A stretch of 64,000 nt of DNA from Streptomyces sp. NBC_00344 (GCF_036088315.1 NZ_CP107996.1:1426001-1490000); one strand, 5' to 3'. Shown: positions 45,910 through 55,485, numbered from the stretch's first letter. Notes: generated by a model from the letters alone, not told the origin. Made by a program: numbers and translations.

Positions 45910-48455
45910 AGGGATAGCTGCCTTTCTGCTGATGGTGCGGTGTCCGCGGGGGGCTGCCCCGTGGCCGCCCTGAGGGTGAGGACCATGGTCATTCCTCCGC
46001 CGGGGGTGTCCTCGGCACCCAGCGTGCCGCCCATCGCCTCGGTGAAACCACGGGCGACCGCGAGACCGAGGCCCACGCCCGCTCCGCGCGGAGCGTCGCC
46101 GAGGCGCTGGAACGGCTCGAAGATCTGCTCCTTCGCCTCGTCGGGAACACCGGGTCCCCGGTCGACGACGCGCAGTTCCACCCGGTCTCCGAGCGCGCTG
46201 GCCGCGACGGTGACGGGTACCGGTCCCGGGTTGTACTTGACGGCGTTCTCGACGATGTTGGCGACGGCCCGCTCCAGCAGGCCGGGGTCAACGGCCACCA
46301 TGGGAAGCGTCTCGGGGATGTCGAGTTCGGTGCTGGCGTCGGGGACCCCGCCGAGCGCCATGGGCACCACCTCGTCGAGGTCGATCTCGCGGATCAGCGG
46401 GGTGACGGTGCCGGTCTGCAGCCGGGACACGTCCAGGAGGTTCCCGACCAGATGGTCGAGCCGGTCGGCGCCCTCCTCGATGCCCGCGAGCAGTTCCGCC
46501 TCGTCCTCGTCGGACCAGGAGACGTCGTCCGAGCGCAGCGAGCTGACGGCGGCCTTGATAGCGGCGAGCGGCGTGCGCAGATCGTGGCTGACCGCGGCCA
46601 GCAGCGCCGTACGGATGCGGTTGCCCTCGGCGAGCCTGCGGGCCTTCTCCGCCTCGCCGACGAGCCGCTGCCGGTCCAGTACGACGGCGGCCTGGGCGGC
46701 GAACGCGCCCAGCACCCGGCGGTCCTCGGCGGGCAGCACCCTCCCGGAGAGCGCCATCGCCATGTGGTCTCCGATCGGCATGTCCACGTCGGCGTCCTCA
46801 GGCCGGGTGAGCGGTCTGGGCCCCACGCTTCCCGCACAGGTCCAGGGATCCACATCGCTCTTGCGTTCGAGGAGTGCCACGGACTCCATCGCGAAGGTCT
46901 CCCTCACCCGCTCGAGTAGTGCCGCCAGTGTGGTCTCGCCCCGGAGCACGCTCCCCGCCAGAAAGGAAAGGATCTCGGATTCGGCACGGAGTCTGGCCGC
47001 CTGATGGGTGCGGCGCGCGGCCTGGTCCACCACCGAGGCCACCGCGACCGCCACCGAGACGAAGACCAGGATGGCGACGATGTTCTTGGAGTCGGAGATG
47101 GTCAGCAGATGCAGTGGCGGAGCGAAGTAGTAGTTCAGCAGCAGTGAGCCGAAGGCGGCGGAAGCGAGGGCCGGCAGCAGACCGCCCAGCAGCGCCGCCG
47201 CCACGGTCAGGCACAGGAACAGCAGCATGTCGTTGGCCAGACCGAGGTCGGCGTCGATGTTGGTCAGCAGCACGGTGAGGAGACCCGGGCCGATCACACC
47301 GGCCAGCCAGCCCCAGATGATCCTGCCGCGGCCCAGGCGCGCACCCCTGGCGACCGGGAGCCCGCGCCCCTTGGCCACCTCCCCGTGGGTGACGATGTGG
47401 ACGTCCAGATCCGGCCCCGAGTCGCGCGCGACGGTCTGCCCCACACCGGGCCCGAAGACGTACTGCCACGTCTTGCGGCGGCTGGAGCCGAGGACGATCT
47501 GGGTGGCGTTGACGCCCCGCGCGAACTCCTGCAGCGCGGACGGTATGTCCTCGCCTATGACGTGGTGGAAGGACCCGCCCAGATCCTCGACCAGCGTCCG
47601 CTGAATCGCGAGTTCCTTGGGAGACGCCGATGTCAGACCATCGCTGCGGGCGATGTACACGGCCAGGATCTCGCTGCCCGACCCCTTGGCCGCCATGCGG
47701 GCGGCCCGGCGGATCAGCGTCCGGCCCTCGGGGCCGCCCGTCAGTCCCACGACGATGCGTTCGCGTGCCTGCCAGGTGGAGCGGATGTTGTGTTCGCCCC
47801 GGTACTGCTGGAGGTATTCGTCGACCCGGTCGGCGACCCACAGCAGGGCGAGCTCGCGCAGGGCGGTGAGGTTGCCTGGCCGGAAGTAGTTGGACAGCGC
47901 GGCGTCGACGCGGTCGGGCTGGTAGATGTTGCCGTGCGCCATCCGCCGTCGCAGCGACTGGGGCGACATGTCGACGAGTTCGAGCTGGTCGGCGCGGCGT
48001 ACCACTTCATCGGGGACGGTCTCCCCCTGCCGCACACCGGTTATCGACTCCACGACGTCGCCGAGCGACTCCAGGTGCTGGATGTTTACGGTGGTGACGA
48101 CGTCGATACCTGCCTTGAGCAGGGCTTCGACATCCTGCCATCGCTTGGCGTTGCCCGAACCCGGAACATTGGTGTGGGCGAGCTCGTCGACCAGGGCGAC
48201 GGCGGGTGCGCGCGTCAGCACGGCGTCCACGTCCATCTCGGTGAAGACGCTGCCCCGGTACGAGATCTCGCGGCGCCGGATCTGCTCGAGGCCGTGCAGC
48301 ATCACTTCCGTGCGCGGCCTGTCATGGTGCTCGGCGAAGGCGACGACACAGTCGGTTCCCCGCTCCACCCGGCGATGGGCCTCGGACAGCATGGCGTAGG
48401 TCTTGCCGACGCCGGGCGCCGCACCGAGGAAGATCCGAAGCTTGCCGCGTGCCAT
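45906..48455 (-). CDS. kdpD: Osmosensitive potassium sensor kinase KdpD
   Basis: An 849-residue sensor kinase. The N-terminal KdpD domain has LGAAPGVGKTYAML (Walker A) and DELAHTNVPG. A USP-like domain follows (RERIVVGLTGGPEGRTLI). Four membrane segments lie at about 390-490, then a GAF-like region, the histidine box AAVSHDLRTPLAAIK (about 650) and the ATPase boxes NIVENAVKYNP and GVGLGLAVARG. It phosphorylates KdpE in response to low potassium or turgor. The upstream 540 bases have no kdpFABC genes. Confidence 0.93.
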   Translation of the reverse strand: MARGKLRIFLGAAPGVGKTYAMLSEAHRRVERGTDCVVAFAEHHDRPRTEVMLHGLEQIRRREISYRGSVFTEMDVDAVLTRAPAVALVDELAHTNVPGSGNAKRWQDVEALLKAGIDVVTTVNIQHLESLGDVVESITGVRQGETVPDEVVRRADQLELVDMSPQSLRRRMAHGNIYQPDRVDAALSNYFRPGNLTALRELALLWVADRVDEYLQQYRGEHNIRSTWQARERIVVGLTGGPEGRTLIRRAARMAAKGSGSEILAVYIARSDGLTSASPKELAIQRTLVEDLGGSFHHVIGEDIPSALQEFARGVNATQIVLGSSRRKTWQYVFGPGVGQTVARDSGPDLDVHIVTHGEVAKGRGLPVARGARLGRGRIIWGWLAGVIGPGLLTVLLTNIDADLGLANDMLLFLCLTVAAALLGGLLPALASAAFGSLLLNYYFAPPLHLLTISDSKNIVAILVFVSVAVAVASVVDQAARRTHQAARLRAESEILSFLAGSVLRGETTLAALLERVRETFAMESVALLERKSDVDPWTCAGSVGPRPLTRPEDADVDMPIGDHMAMALSGRVLPAEDRRVLGAFAAQAAVVLDRQRLVGEAEKARRLAEGNRIRTALLAAVSHDLRTPLAAIKAAVSSLRSDDVSWSDEDEAELLAGIEEGADRLDHLVGNLLDVSRLQTGTVTPLIREIDLDEVVPMALGGVPDASTELDIPETLPMVAVDPGLLERAVANIVENAVKYNPGPVPVTVAASALGDRVELRVVDRGPGVPDEAKEQIFEPFQRLGDAPRGAGVGLGLAVARGFTEAMGGTLGAEDTPGGGMTMVLTLRAATGQPPADTAPSAERQLSL

Positions 48456-48925
48456 ACGTCGACCTTACGGCCACTGATCGCGACATTACGGACGGAGTGG
48501 GAGACCAGTGATCATCTTGACGGATTTCTGACGCATCCCGGCTGTGGTCGGCGCGGTGCCCGTCACTCAGCTCCAGCGCCCGGCCGGCGAGGGCCCAGCG
48601 GCCGGGCGTCGCCACCAGCGCCGCGGCCGCCTCGCTCCGTACGTCGGTGGTGCACGGCCACGTCCGATCCGCGCAGGGCTTCCATCCCGCCCGGCTGTTC
48701 CGTCGCCGCGTGCCCGGCACACCCGCCGGCCTCATCGGCAACGCGACACCGTACGCGCAGCGCTCTTCCCCCGGCCTTCTCGCACCCCAGGCGATCAGCA
48801 CCGTACGCACGGCAGCCGGAACGGCTCGCGGGGGTCCGGACATGCAACCACCGCGACCCGTAGGTCAACTGACTGAGCGTCAGTTATTGCCCGGCTGTTT
48901 CAGTGCGATGTTGGGCTCCAGGAAA
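48456..48925. other. Intergenic region upstream of kdpD
   Basis: No supportable gene on either strand. It should contain the kdpD promoter. A minus-strand stretch around 48570-48640 looks weakly coding (EAAAALVATPGRWALAGRAL) but has no usable start or stop context and could be a decayed gene. Confidence 0.4.
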
Positions 48926-48970
48926 GGCCGGTGGCCCGCATCCCCTTCTCGGGGATGCGGGCCACCGGCC
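48926..48970. terminator. Perfect 20-bp hairpin downstream of the DUF3710 gene
   Basis: GGCCGGTGGCCCGCATCCCC (48926-48945) pairs perfectly with 48951-48970 around the loop TTCTC, with AAA before and TTT after. It lies just past the stop of the DUF3710 gene and probably ends that transcript. Confidence 0.85.
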
Positions 48971-49001
48971 CTTTGCTTCTCGCAGCCTTGCGGAGCGAGC
49001 C

Positions 49002-49763
49002 TCAGCGCACCTCGGTGATCTCGGGTCCGCGCTGGAGCTGACCCATGCCACCGGAGAAGCGGGAGCTCTCCTGGTCCTCCTGCTGAACGCCGTCGGGCAT
49101 CATCTGCGCGTCGTCGGGCAACTTGAGGACGATCGGATCGCGGGGGGCCATCGGCCCGTCACCACGAACGACCACGGTGTCCCGGAAAATCTGCTCGAGG
49201 AGCCCTGCGGCCTCGGGCTGTACGGCGCCCTGCCCGGAGATCACACCGCGCAGGAACCAGCGCGGCCCGTCCACCCCGACGAAGCGCACCAGCTGCACAC
49301 CGTTGGTTCCGTCCGGGAGCTGAACGGGCACCTGGGCCCGCAGCTCCCAGCCGAGCGGACCTTCGACCTCGTCGATGATGCCGCCCTGCTGGGTGATGCC
49401 CGAGGCGATCTCCTCGCGCACTTCACCCCAGATGCCTTCCTTCTTGGGTGCGGCGAAGGCCTGGAGCTGGACGGCGCTGTCGCGCAGAACGACCGTGGCC
49501 GCCACGATCGCGTCGCCGGCGACCTCGACCCGGAGCTCCATCCCCTCGACCCCGGGCACGAAAAGGCCGCCGAGATCCACCCGGCCCTCGCCTGCCGCAC
49601 CCACCTCGGAGCTGTCCCAGGGACCATCGGGCCGGGGCGCGGGCGGCAGGTTCGACCTGCGTGCCTCGCTCACCTGTGCCTGATCGCTGCCGACTCCGCC
49701 GACCTGCTCGGCCTCGTCCGCCGCGTCCTCGGCAGAACCGCTGTTCTTGCGACGTCCGAACAC
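49002..49763 (-). CDS. DUF3710 domain-containing protein
   Basis: A 253-residue protein starting at the GTG at 49761-49763 (FGRRKNSGSAEDAADE). An acidic leader precedes the DUF3710 region: GPWDSSEVG, RVDLGGLFVPGVEGMELRVE, EEIASGITQQGG, LVRFVGVDGPRWFLRG and VVRGDGPMAPRDPIVLKLP. The start lies directly after the dut stop, with no gap, and the gene order dut-DUF3710 is conserved in actinobacteria. Cytosolic; function unknown. Confidence 0.9.
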   Translation of the reverse strand: MFGRRKNSGSAEDAADEAEQVGGVGSDQAQVSEARRSNLPPAPRPDGPWDSSEVGAAGEGRVDLGGLFVPGVEGMELRVEVAGDAIVAATVVLRDSAVQLQAFAAPKKEGIWGEVREEIASGITQQGGIIDEVEGPLGWELRAQVPVQLPDGTNGVQLVRFVGVDGPRWFLRGVISGQGAVQPEAAGLLEQIFRDTVVVRGDGPMAPRDPIVLKLPDDAQMMPDGVQQEDQESSRFSGGMGQLQRGPEITEVR

Positions 49764-49764
49764 G

Positions 49765-50280
49765 TCACTGTCCTTCCCGGTCGGATACGACCGAAGCGTA
49801 TCGATTCCCACCCGCTGTGCCGTCCACAGCGGCATGGCCGCCGGTGGACCCGAAGCCCCCGCCGCCCCGGGCCGAGCCGGGAAGTTCCGCCACCTCGTGG
49901 AAGCGCACCTTCTCGACCTGCTGGACGACCAGCTGGGCAATCCGGTCGAAGCGCTCGAACCGCACGCTCTCGCGCGGATCGAGATTGACCACGATTACCT
50001 TGATCTCCCCACGGTACCCGGCATCCACCGTCCCCGGGGCATTCACCAGGGCTACACCGCAGCGTGCGGCAAGACCGGAACGCGGATGCACGAAAGCCGC
50101 GTACCCGTCGGGGAGTGCCACAGACACTCCGGTGGGAAGCACGGCGCGCTCGCCGGGGGCCAGTTCCGCGGACTCGGTGGTCACCAGATCCACTCCGGCG
50201 TCGCCGGGATGCCCGTATGCGGGTACCGGCACCTCGGGGTCGACCCGGTGGATCAGTACATCGACGGGGTTACGGCTCAT
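49765..50280 (-). CDS. dut: dUTP diphosphatase
   Basis: A 171-residue trimeric-type dUTPase with all five motifs: DAGVDLVTT, HPRSGLAAR, NAPGTVDAGYRGEIKVI, RIAQLVVQQV and the C-terminal RGGGGFGSTGG. It hydrolyses dUTP to dUMP and pyrophosphate, keeping uracil out of DNA. The start overlaps the thioesterase stop by four bases. Confidence 0.95.
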   Translation of the reverse strand: MSRNPVDVLIHRVDPEVPVPAYGHPGDAGVDLVTTESAELAPGERAVLPTGVSVALPDGYAAFVHPRSGLAARCGVALVNAPGTVDAGYRGEIKVIVVNLDPRESVRFERFDRIAQLVVQQVEKVRFHEVAELPGSARGGGGFGSTGGHAAVDGTAGGNRYASVVSDREGQ

Positions 50281-50873
50281 GGGTTCACCTCGAAGGCGCG
50301 GGCGCGCTTGATCTGGTCGGGATCGGCCATCGCCGCACGGATCTCCTCCGGGCGCCCGTTCTCGGTGAAGTGGTCGACCTTGACCTCGATGAAGAGGGCG
50401 TCGGCGCGGACGGCGACGATCCCTTCCGGGCCGCCGATCCGACCGGTGGCACTCGAGTAGATCTTACGGCCGCGCACCGCCGTGACCTCGGCCTCCAGAT
50501 GAAGCAGGCTGCCCACCGGGACGGGCCTGACGTAGTCGGTCTCCAGCCGGCCGGTCACCGCGATCACCCGCAGCAGCCAGTTCAGCGATCCGAGCGTCTC
50601 GTCGAGCGCCGATGCCAGCACACCGCCGTGAGCGAGGCCGGGTGCCCCCTGATGGGCGGGCTGCACGGTGAACTCGGCGGTCACCTGCACGCCCTCACCG
50701 GCCCTGGCCTGGAGGTGCAGTCCGTGGGGCTGTCCGTCGCCGCAGCCGAAACAGTGCGCGTAGTGCGCTCCGAGAAGCTCGCCCGGGGCCGGGGCATCGG
50801 GGTGGCGCACCGGCGCTATGGCGTCGGCCGGGGGCGTCAGCGCTGCAGATGTTCGTGTCACAGGCGCGAACAT
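50277..50873 (-). CDS. PaaI-type hotdog-fold thioesterase
   Basis: A hotdog protein of about 198 residues. AHYAHCFGCGDGQPHGLHLQ precedes the catalytic-site loop GAPGLAHGGVLASALDETLG and the strand ETDYVRPVPVGSLLHLEAEV. It probably hydrolyses acyl-CoA thioesters; the substrate is unknown. I start at the ATG at 50871-50873; an in-frame ATG 48 bases upstream is possible, and none has a strong ribosome-binding site. It lies divergent from the DUF3093 gene and overlaps dut. Confidence 0.85.
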   Translation of the reverse strand: MFAPVTRTSAALTPPADAIAPVRHPDAPAPGELLGAHYAHCFGCGDGQPHGLHLQARAGEGVQVTAEFTVQPAHQGAPGLAHGGVLASALDETLGSLNWLLRVIAVTGRLETDYVRPVPVGSLLHLEAEVTAVRGRKIYSSATGRIGGPEGIVAVRADALFIEVKVDHFTENGRPEEIRAAMADPDQIKRARAFEVNP

Positions 50874-50919
50874 TACCCGCGCGGACAGATGCCGGACGCA
50901 CCGTGCCAAGCTTGGCTTC

Positions 50920-51366
50920 ATGCAGCCTTACGAAGAACGTCTCACCGCGCCCCGTTCATGGTGGTTGATCGCCCTCCTTGTCGGGATCGCGGGCGCGCTG
51001 ATCCTGCTGCCGCTCGGCACCCTGCCGATGCTCGGCGGGCTGGTCGGGGGCGCGGCGGTGGCGGGGGTCGTGGTGAGTTCGTACGGTTCGGTGCGCATCC
51101 GGGTCGTCGCGGACTCCCTGGTCGCGGGCGACGCGAGGATCCCGCTGACGGCGCTCGGCGAGGCCACCGTGCTGGACGCCGACGAGACCATCGCCTGGCG
51201 TTCGTACAAGGCTGATCCGCGGGCCTTCATGCTGCTGCGCAGCTATGTGACGACGGCTCTCCGGGTGGAGATCAGCGACCCCGAGGACCCGACGCCGTAC
51301 GCCTATCTTTCGACACGGGACCCCGAGCGGCTCAAGGCTGCTCTGTCGGCCGCGCCTGCGGCCTGA
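50920..51366 (+). CDS. DUF3093 family membrane protein
   Basis: A 148-residue protein. QPYEERLTAPRSWWLIALLV opens it, with two hydrophobic segments at about 14-52. A beta-rich part follows: VRIRVVADSLVAGDARIPL, DPRAFMLLRSYVTTALRVEI and PYAYLSTRDPERL. This is the DUF3093 pattern. Membrane location is predicted; function is unknown. It is divergent from the thioesterase-dut operon. Confidence 0.9.
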   Translation: MQPYEERLTAPRSWWLIALLVGIAGALILLPLGTLPMLGGLVGGAAVAGVVVSSYGSVRIRVVADSLVAGDARIPLTALGEATVLDADETIAWRSYKADPRAFMLLRSYVTTALRVEISDPEDPTPYAYLSTRDPERLKAALSAAPAA

Positions 51367-51414
51367 CCGGCGACCGGGCCGCGTCGGGAAGTCCGGCCCG
51401 CCGGGGCGCGGGCA

Positions 51415-52386
51415 CTAACGGTCCAGCTCCGGCGGCTGTTCGAGCCGGGGCAGCTCCGGGAGAGCGTCCCAGGGGATCTGGCGCTTGCGCATGTCCTTGC
51501 GGACCTTGTCCGCGAGTCTCCTGGTGTCGCGCCTGTTCATCACGGCTCCGACAGCGGCGCCGACCATGAACGGCATCAGGTTCGGAAGATCGCGGATCGT
51601 GCGCTTCATGATCTGCTGGCGCATTTCGCGCTTCATCTGGCCGCCGAGCACGGCGTTGACCGATTTCGGCTTGGTGATGTCGAATCCGCGCTCGCCGGAC
51701 CAGGCGTTCAGATACGCCATGGTGCGGTCCTTGAGGTTGCCCGGCGGGCGCATGCCGTAGACCTCGTGCAGCTCGGCGATGAGCTTCAGCTCGATCGCGG
51801 CGACGCCGGTGATCTCGGCGGCGATCTCGGCCGGCATGGCAAGCGGTACCGGCAGCATCGCGGCCGCTCCGATTCCCGCGCCGACGGTGGAGGTCGCGTT
51901 GGCCGCGCCGGCGACCAGTTTGTCTGCGATCTGTTCCGGGCCGAGGCCGGGGAAGTGTCTGCGCAGGGTCTGCAGATCGCGTACCGGGATCCGGGGCGCG
52001 ATGGCGATGATGCGGTCGGCGGTGTACGCGAGTCCTGCTTTCGCGCCCTCGCCGCTTTTGTGTATGCCGTGGTGTATGCCGTGCTTGAGGGCGTCCAGAC
52101 TGCGGCCCCTGGTCGTGGGTCCGGTCTGCACGCCCCGCGCAACTGCTTCTCGCGCCGCTTCGTCGAACGGCACCGCTTCGTCGAGCGGAGCCGCAAGGCC
52201 CCGCTCGTCGTCACGTGCCCCGGCGACCGGCGCGTTCACCCCGTGGTCGTTCGCCCCCGGTGGCCTGGGGGCGAGCGGCCCGGAAGGCGCCTGGGGGCCT
52301 TCTGTCGAGCCTGTGCCGCCCTGTGGGGCCTCCGGGGAACCCTTCCGCCTGAAGCGTCGCTTCCCGTGCGGTGTCGAGCCTGCCAC
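51415..52386 (-). CDS. Conserved hypothetical protein with central hydrophobic region
   Basis: A 323-residue protein. The first 95 residues are Pro/Gly/Ala-rich and disordered. The rest is helical, with amphipathic parts (GIHKSGEGAKAGLAYTADRI), a hydrophobic stretch (VGAGIGAAAMLPVPLAMPAE, continuing as IAAEITGVAAIELKLIAELH) and NLMPFMVGAAVGAVMNRRDT near the end. It resembles the helical membrane-associated proteins found beside cutRS in Streptomyces. I cannot name a family. It lies 12 bases downstream of the DUF4193 gene, so they are probably co-transcribed. Confidence 0.75.
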   Translation of the reverse strand: MAGSTPHGKRRFRRKGSPEAPQGGTGSTEGPQAPSGPLAPRPPGANDHGVNAPVAGARDDERGLAAPLDEAVPFDEAAREAVARGVQTGPTTRGRSLDALKHGIHHGIHKSGEGAKAGLAYTADRIIAIAPRIPVRDLQTLRRHFPGLGPEQIADKLVAGAANATSTVGAGIGAAAMLPVPLAMPAEIAAEITGVAAIELKLIAELHEVYGMRPPGNLKDRTMAYLNAWSGERGFDITKPKSVNAVLGGQMKREMRQQIMKRTIRDLPNLMPFMVGAAVGAVMNRRDTRRLADKVRKDMRKRQIPWDALPELPRLEQPPELDR

Positions 52387-52398
52387 GGACTCTCTGCC

Positions 52399-52695
52399 TC
52401 AGTCGCAGTCGCGGCAGATGGGCTGGCCGTTCTTCTCCCGCGCGAGCTGGCTGCGGTGGTGCACCAGGAAGCAGCTCATGCAGGTGAACTCGTCGGCCTG
52501 CCGGGGAAGAACCCGGACCGAGAGCTCTTCGTTGGACAGGTCGGCGCCGGGCAGTTCCAGGCCCTCGGCCTGCTCGAACTCGTCGACGTCCACCGCGGCC
52601 GTGGACTTGTCGTTCCGGCGAGCCTTGAGCTCCTCGAGACTGTCCTGGTCGCTGTCGTCGTCGGTCTTGCGTGGAGTGTCGTAATCCGTAGCCAT
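52399..52695 (-). CDS. DUF4193 domain-containing zinc-ribbon-like protein
   Basis: A 98-residue acidic protein starting MATDYDTPRKTDDDSDQDS. The C terminus has two CxxC pairs, CMSCFLVHHRSQLA and CRDCD, forming a probable zinc site, with SVRVLPRQADEFTC just before. This is the DUF4193 pattern, conserved across actinobacteria. A role in transcription or RNA binding is only a guess. Confidence 0.9.
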   Translation of the reverse strand: MATDYDTPRKTDDDSDQDSLEELKARRNDKSTAAVDVDEFEQAEGLELPGADLSNEELSVRVLPRQADEFTCMSCFLVHHRSQLAREKNGQPICRDCD

Positions 52696-53089
52696 GTCGC
52701 GCTCTCCCCCTCTGGGTATTTGCGGTGTCTCCAGCGCACGTAACGCGTGAGAGGCCGGACTTGTGCCCGACCTGAGGCGGAGATTTTGCCTCACATCAAG
52801 GTCTGTTACTCAATCGACACCCAACCGGATCCCCTGGGAGAGATCGATTTGGATGGCGAACGGGACCGTACACGGTCTGCCGGTCGCGCCCTACCGGCGC
52901 CACCCCGTGTACTTCCCGTCATTCGACCCCCCGGAAACCCCAGGTTTTCCCGGTTTTTCGGGGATTTGGGCATCACGGAGAGTAGGGGGCCCGAATTGCG
53001 GCCCTGTGACCGATCGCACATATGTTTTCCGGGAGCAGCCTCCGGAAATTCCGCGCAAAGCGAACATCCGGAGTGGACCGGGCCCGGCC
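52696..53089. other. Intergenic region between DUF4193 and cutS
   Basis: About 390 bases with no supportable gene. It should hold the DUF4193 promoter. A T-rich patch near 52945-52970 (GTTTTCCCGGTTTTTCGGGG) is the least GC-rich part and could be part of the cutS terminator or a promoter. Confidence 0.4.
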
Positions 53090-54331
53090 TCAGATCGGCA
53101 ACGTGACGCGCATCACCAGCCCACCACCCTCGCGGGGCTCCGCGTTGATGCGGCCGCCGTGGGCCCGCGCGACGGAGCGGGCGATGGAAAGTCCGAGGCC
53201 CACACCCTTGTCGCTGCCGGTCCGCTCGGTCCGCAGGCGCCGGAACGGCTCGAAAAGATTGTCGATCTCGTAAGCGGGAACCACGGGACCCGTGTTCGAT
53301 ACCACCAGAAGGGCCTGGCCCGGCTGGAGCTCGGTCCTCACCTCGACCCAACCCTCGTCCTGGAGGTTGTACCGGACGGCGTTCTGCACAAGGTTCAGGG
53401 CGATGCGCTCCAGCAGGACACCGTTGCCCTGGACGACGGCCTGCGACTGCCGGCCACGGATCTCGACGCCCTTCGCCTCCGCCTCGGCGTGTGTCTGGTC
53501 GATCGCCCGGGTCGCCACCTCTGCCAGGTCGACCGGTTTGCGCTCGACGATCTGGTTGTCGCTGCGGGCAAGCAGCAGCAGGCCCTCCACCAGCTGCTCG
53601 CTCCGCTCGTTGGTGGCCAGCAGCGTACGGCCGAGCTGCTGGAGCTCCACGGGCGCCGCCGGGTCGGAGAGGTGGACCTCCAGGAGCGTGCGGTTGATCG
53701 CGAGCGGCGTGCGCAGCTCGTGCGACGCGTTCGCGACGAACCGCTGCTGCGCGGTGAACGCCCGCTCCAGGCGGTCCAGCATCTCGTCGAAGGTGTCGGC
53801 GAGCTCCTTCAGTTCGTCGTCGGGCCCGTCGAGCTCGATCCGCCGCGCCAGGTCCGTGCCTGCCACCCGGCGGGCGGTACGGGTCATCCGGCCCAGCGGC
53901 GACAGCACCCGGCCCGCCATGGCGTAGCCGAAAGCGAAGGCGATGATGCTGAGGCCGACGAGGGCGTACAGCGAGCGGGTGAGCAGATTGTCCAGCGCGT
54001 GCTGGCGCTGGTTACCCATGCAGGCCTTGAGCACGTCGTTCAGCTGGTCGTTGTTCTGCGCCCTGCCGAGACTCGGACAGGTGCCGCTCGAGATCTGCAC
54101 ATTGGTGCCGGCCACTTGGAAGGCCGGCGTACTGCCGTTGTGCAGCGCCTGCGCCGCCAGCATGTAGATGATCGTGAGCAGCAGGATCCCGGCAATCAGG
54201 AACATTCCGCCGTACAGCAGGGTGAGACGTATCCGGATCGTCGGACGCAGCCACGGAAAGACCGTTTCTGCTTCCTTGGGGTCCCAGGTCGGTTTGGGCG
54301 GTGCCGTCGGCGGCGCGGGGGTCGTGGCCAT
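53090..54331 (-). CDS. cutS: Sensor histidine kinase CutS
   Basis: A 413-residue membrane kinase. Two transmembrane segments (about 34-58 and 118-140) enclose an extracytoplasmic loop with two cysteines (SGTCPSLG, LKACMG). A HAMP domain follows, then the histidine box FVANASHELRTPLAI (about 206), the N box LNLVQNAVRYN and the G2 box KGVGLGLSIARS. It lies six bases after the response-regulator gene. The pairing, sizes and gene neighbourhood match CutRS of Streptomyces, a system affecting secondary metabolism and envelope redox stress. The loop cysteines could sense disulphide status. Confidence 0.88.
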   Translation of the reverse strand: MATTPAPPTAPPKPTWDPKEAETVFPWLRPTIRIRLTLLYGGMFLIAGILLLTIIYMLAAQALHNGSTPAFQVAGTNVQISSGTCPSLGRAQNNDQLNDVLKACMGNQRQHALDNLLTRSLYALVGLSIIAFAFGYAMAGRVLSPLGRMTRTARRVAGTDLARRIELDGPDDELKELADTFDEMLDRLERAFTAQQRFVANASHELRTPLAINRTLLEVHLSDPAAPVELQQLGRTLLATNERSEQLVEGLLLLARSDNQIVERKPVDLAEVATRAIDQTHAEAEAKGVEIRGRQSQAVVQGNGVLLERIALNLVQNAVRYNLQDEGWVEVRTELQPGQALLVVSNTGPVVPAYEIDNLFEPFRRLRTERTGSDKGVGLGLSIARSVARAHGGRINAEPREGGGLVMRVTLPI

Positions 54332-54337
54332 CGGCGG

Positions 54338-54991
54338 TCAGATCCGGTATCCGGAGCCCGGCACGGTCACGATGACCGGGGGCTCGCCGAGCTTGCGGCG
54401 CAGGGTCATGACCGTCACCCGCACGACGTTCGTGAAGGGATCGGTGTTCTCGTCCCAGGCCTTCTCCAGAAGCTGCTCCGCGGAGACCACCGCGCCCTCG
54501 CTGCGCATCAGCACCTCGAGCACCGCGAACTCCTTGGGGGCGAGCTGGATCTCCTTGCCGTCCCGGAAGATCTCCCGGCGGTTCGGGTCCAACTTGATAC
54601 CGGCCCGCTCGAGCACCGGCGGCAGGGCTACGGTCGTACGGCGGCCGAGGGCCCGCACCCGTGCGGTCAGCTCGCTGAAGGCGAAGGGCTTGGGCAGATA
54701 GTCGTCCGCGCCGAGCTCGAGGCCCTCCACCCGGTCGCTCACGTCTCCCGACGCCGTGAGCATCAGGATGCGGGTCGGCATGCCCAGTTCGACGATCTTG
54801 CGGCAGACGTCATCACCGTGGATGACCGGCAGGTCGCGGTCCAGGACCACGACGTCGTAGTCGTTGACCCCGATCCGCTCCAGAGCGGCGGCGCCGTCGT
54901 ACACGACGTCGACGGCCATGGCCTCCCGGCGAAGTCCGGTGGCCACCGCATCGGCGAGCAGTTGCTCGTCCTCGACGACGAGTACGCGCAC
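54338..54991 (-). CDS. cutR: Response regulator CutR
   Basis: A 217-residue OmpR-type regulator. The receiver domain begins RVLVVEDEQLLADAV, with the phosphoacceptor in VVVLDRDLPVIHG (about residue 51) and DDYLPKPF. The winged helix has LAPKEFAVLEVLMRS and VRVTVMTLRRKLGEPP. The GTG at 54989-54991 follows GAGGAAGGA by about six bases, and its length matches CutR. It is the first gene of the two-gene unit. Confidence 0.9.
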   Translation of the reverse strand: MRVLVVEDEQLLADAVATGLRREAMAVDVVYDGAAALERIGVNDYDVVVLDRDLPVIHGDDVCRKIVELGMPTRILMLTASGDVSDRVEGLELGADDYLPKPFAFSELTARVRALGRRTTVALPPVLERAGIKLDPNRREIFRDGKEIQLAPKEFAVLEVLMRSEGAVVSAEQLLEKAWDENTDPFTNVVRVTVMTLRRKLGEPPVIVTVPGSGYRI

Positions 54992-55298
54992 GTCGCTGTC
55001 CTTCCTCTGAGCCCGTGTCCAGGGCAGGTGTCGGCACTGAGTGTGTGCGTCCATCCTGCCCCGTACGGCCATAAACCGGCTGTAAGGCAGTGCCGGGCAC
55101 CGGGCGGAGGGGAATTCCTTGATTCCTGGGCCTGTTGAGGTTTCTCCGGGAGCGAGCCTGGGGAGGACGACTGCACACCCGCCGATCACGCCCCGTATGT
55201 GGCGCGCCACAGCCCGCTCCGCCGCCACTGGATTGCGTGATCGATTCATCACCCTCGGCACACCCCCGTGCCACCGACCCACGACGAGGGGGCGCACC
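54992..55298. other. Intergenic region between divergent cutR and a small gene
   Basis: About 300 bases with no supportable gene. It should contain the divergent promoters for cutRS and for the 57-residue protein. No clear operator repeat was seen. Confidence 0.4.
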
Positions 55299-55472
55299 AT
55301 GGACGCATTCACCGCAGGTCTGCTGCAGCGGATAAAGGCCACAGAGACCGACCTGACGCGTGCTCGCGAAACCGGCGACGACTTCCTCGCGGACGTCGAG
55401 CAGGGCGAGTTGGACGATCTGCACCGCCTCGCGGCTGTGCACGGCGTCGAGGTCCGCACCGCGAGCGTCTGA
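55299..55472 (+). CDS. Small conserved hypothetical protein
   Basis: A 57-residue helical protein, MDAFTAGLLQRIKATETDLT followed by RARETGDDFLADVEQGELDD and ending VHGVEVRTASV, with GAGGGG upstream. It is divergent from cutR and followed by a strong hairpin. The composition suggests a soluble helical hairpin. No family is recognised. Confidence 0.75.
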   Translation: MDAFTAGLLQRIKATETDLTRARETGDDFLADVEQGELDDLHRLAAVHGVEVRTASV

Positions 55473-55485
55473 TCCGGACCGACGC

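Noticed and set aside
45211..48455. Expecting kdpFABC beside kdpDE
   Set aside because: Neither flank encodes Kdp pump subunits. kdpDE placed apart from the pump genes is acceptable and was not treated as a finding.
52763..55138. A 791-codon plus-strand frame
   Set aside because: Antisense shadow of cutS and cutR.
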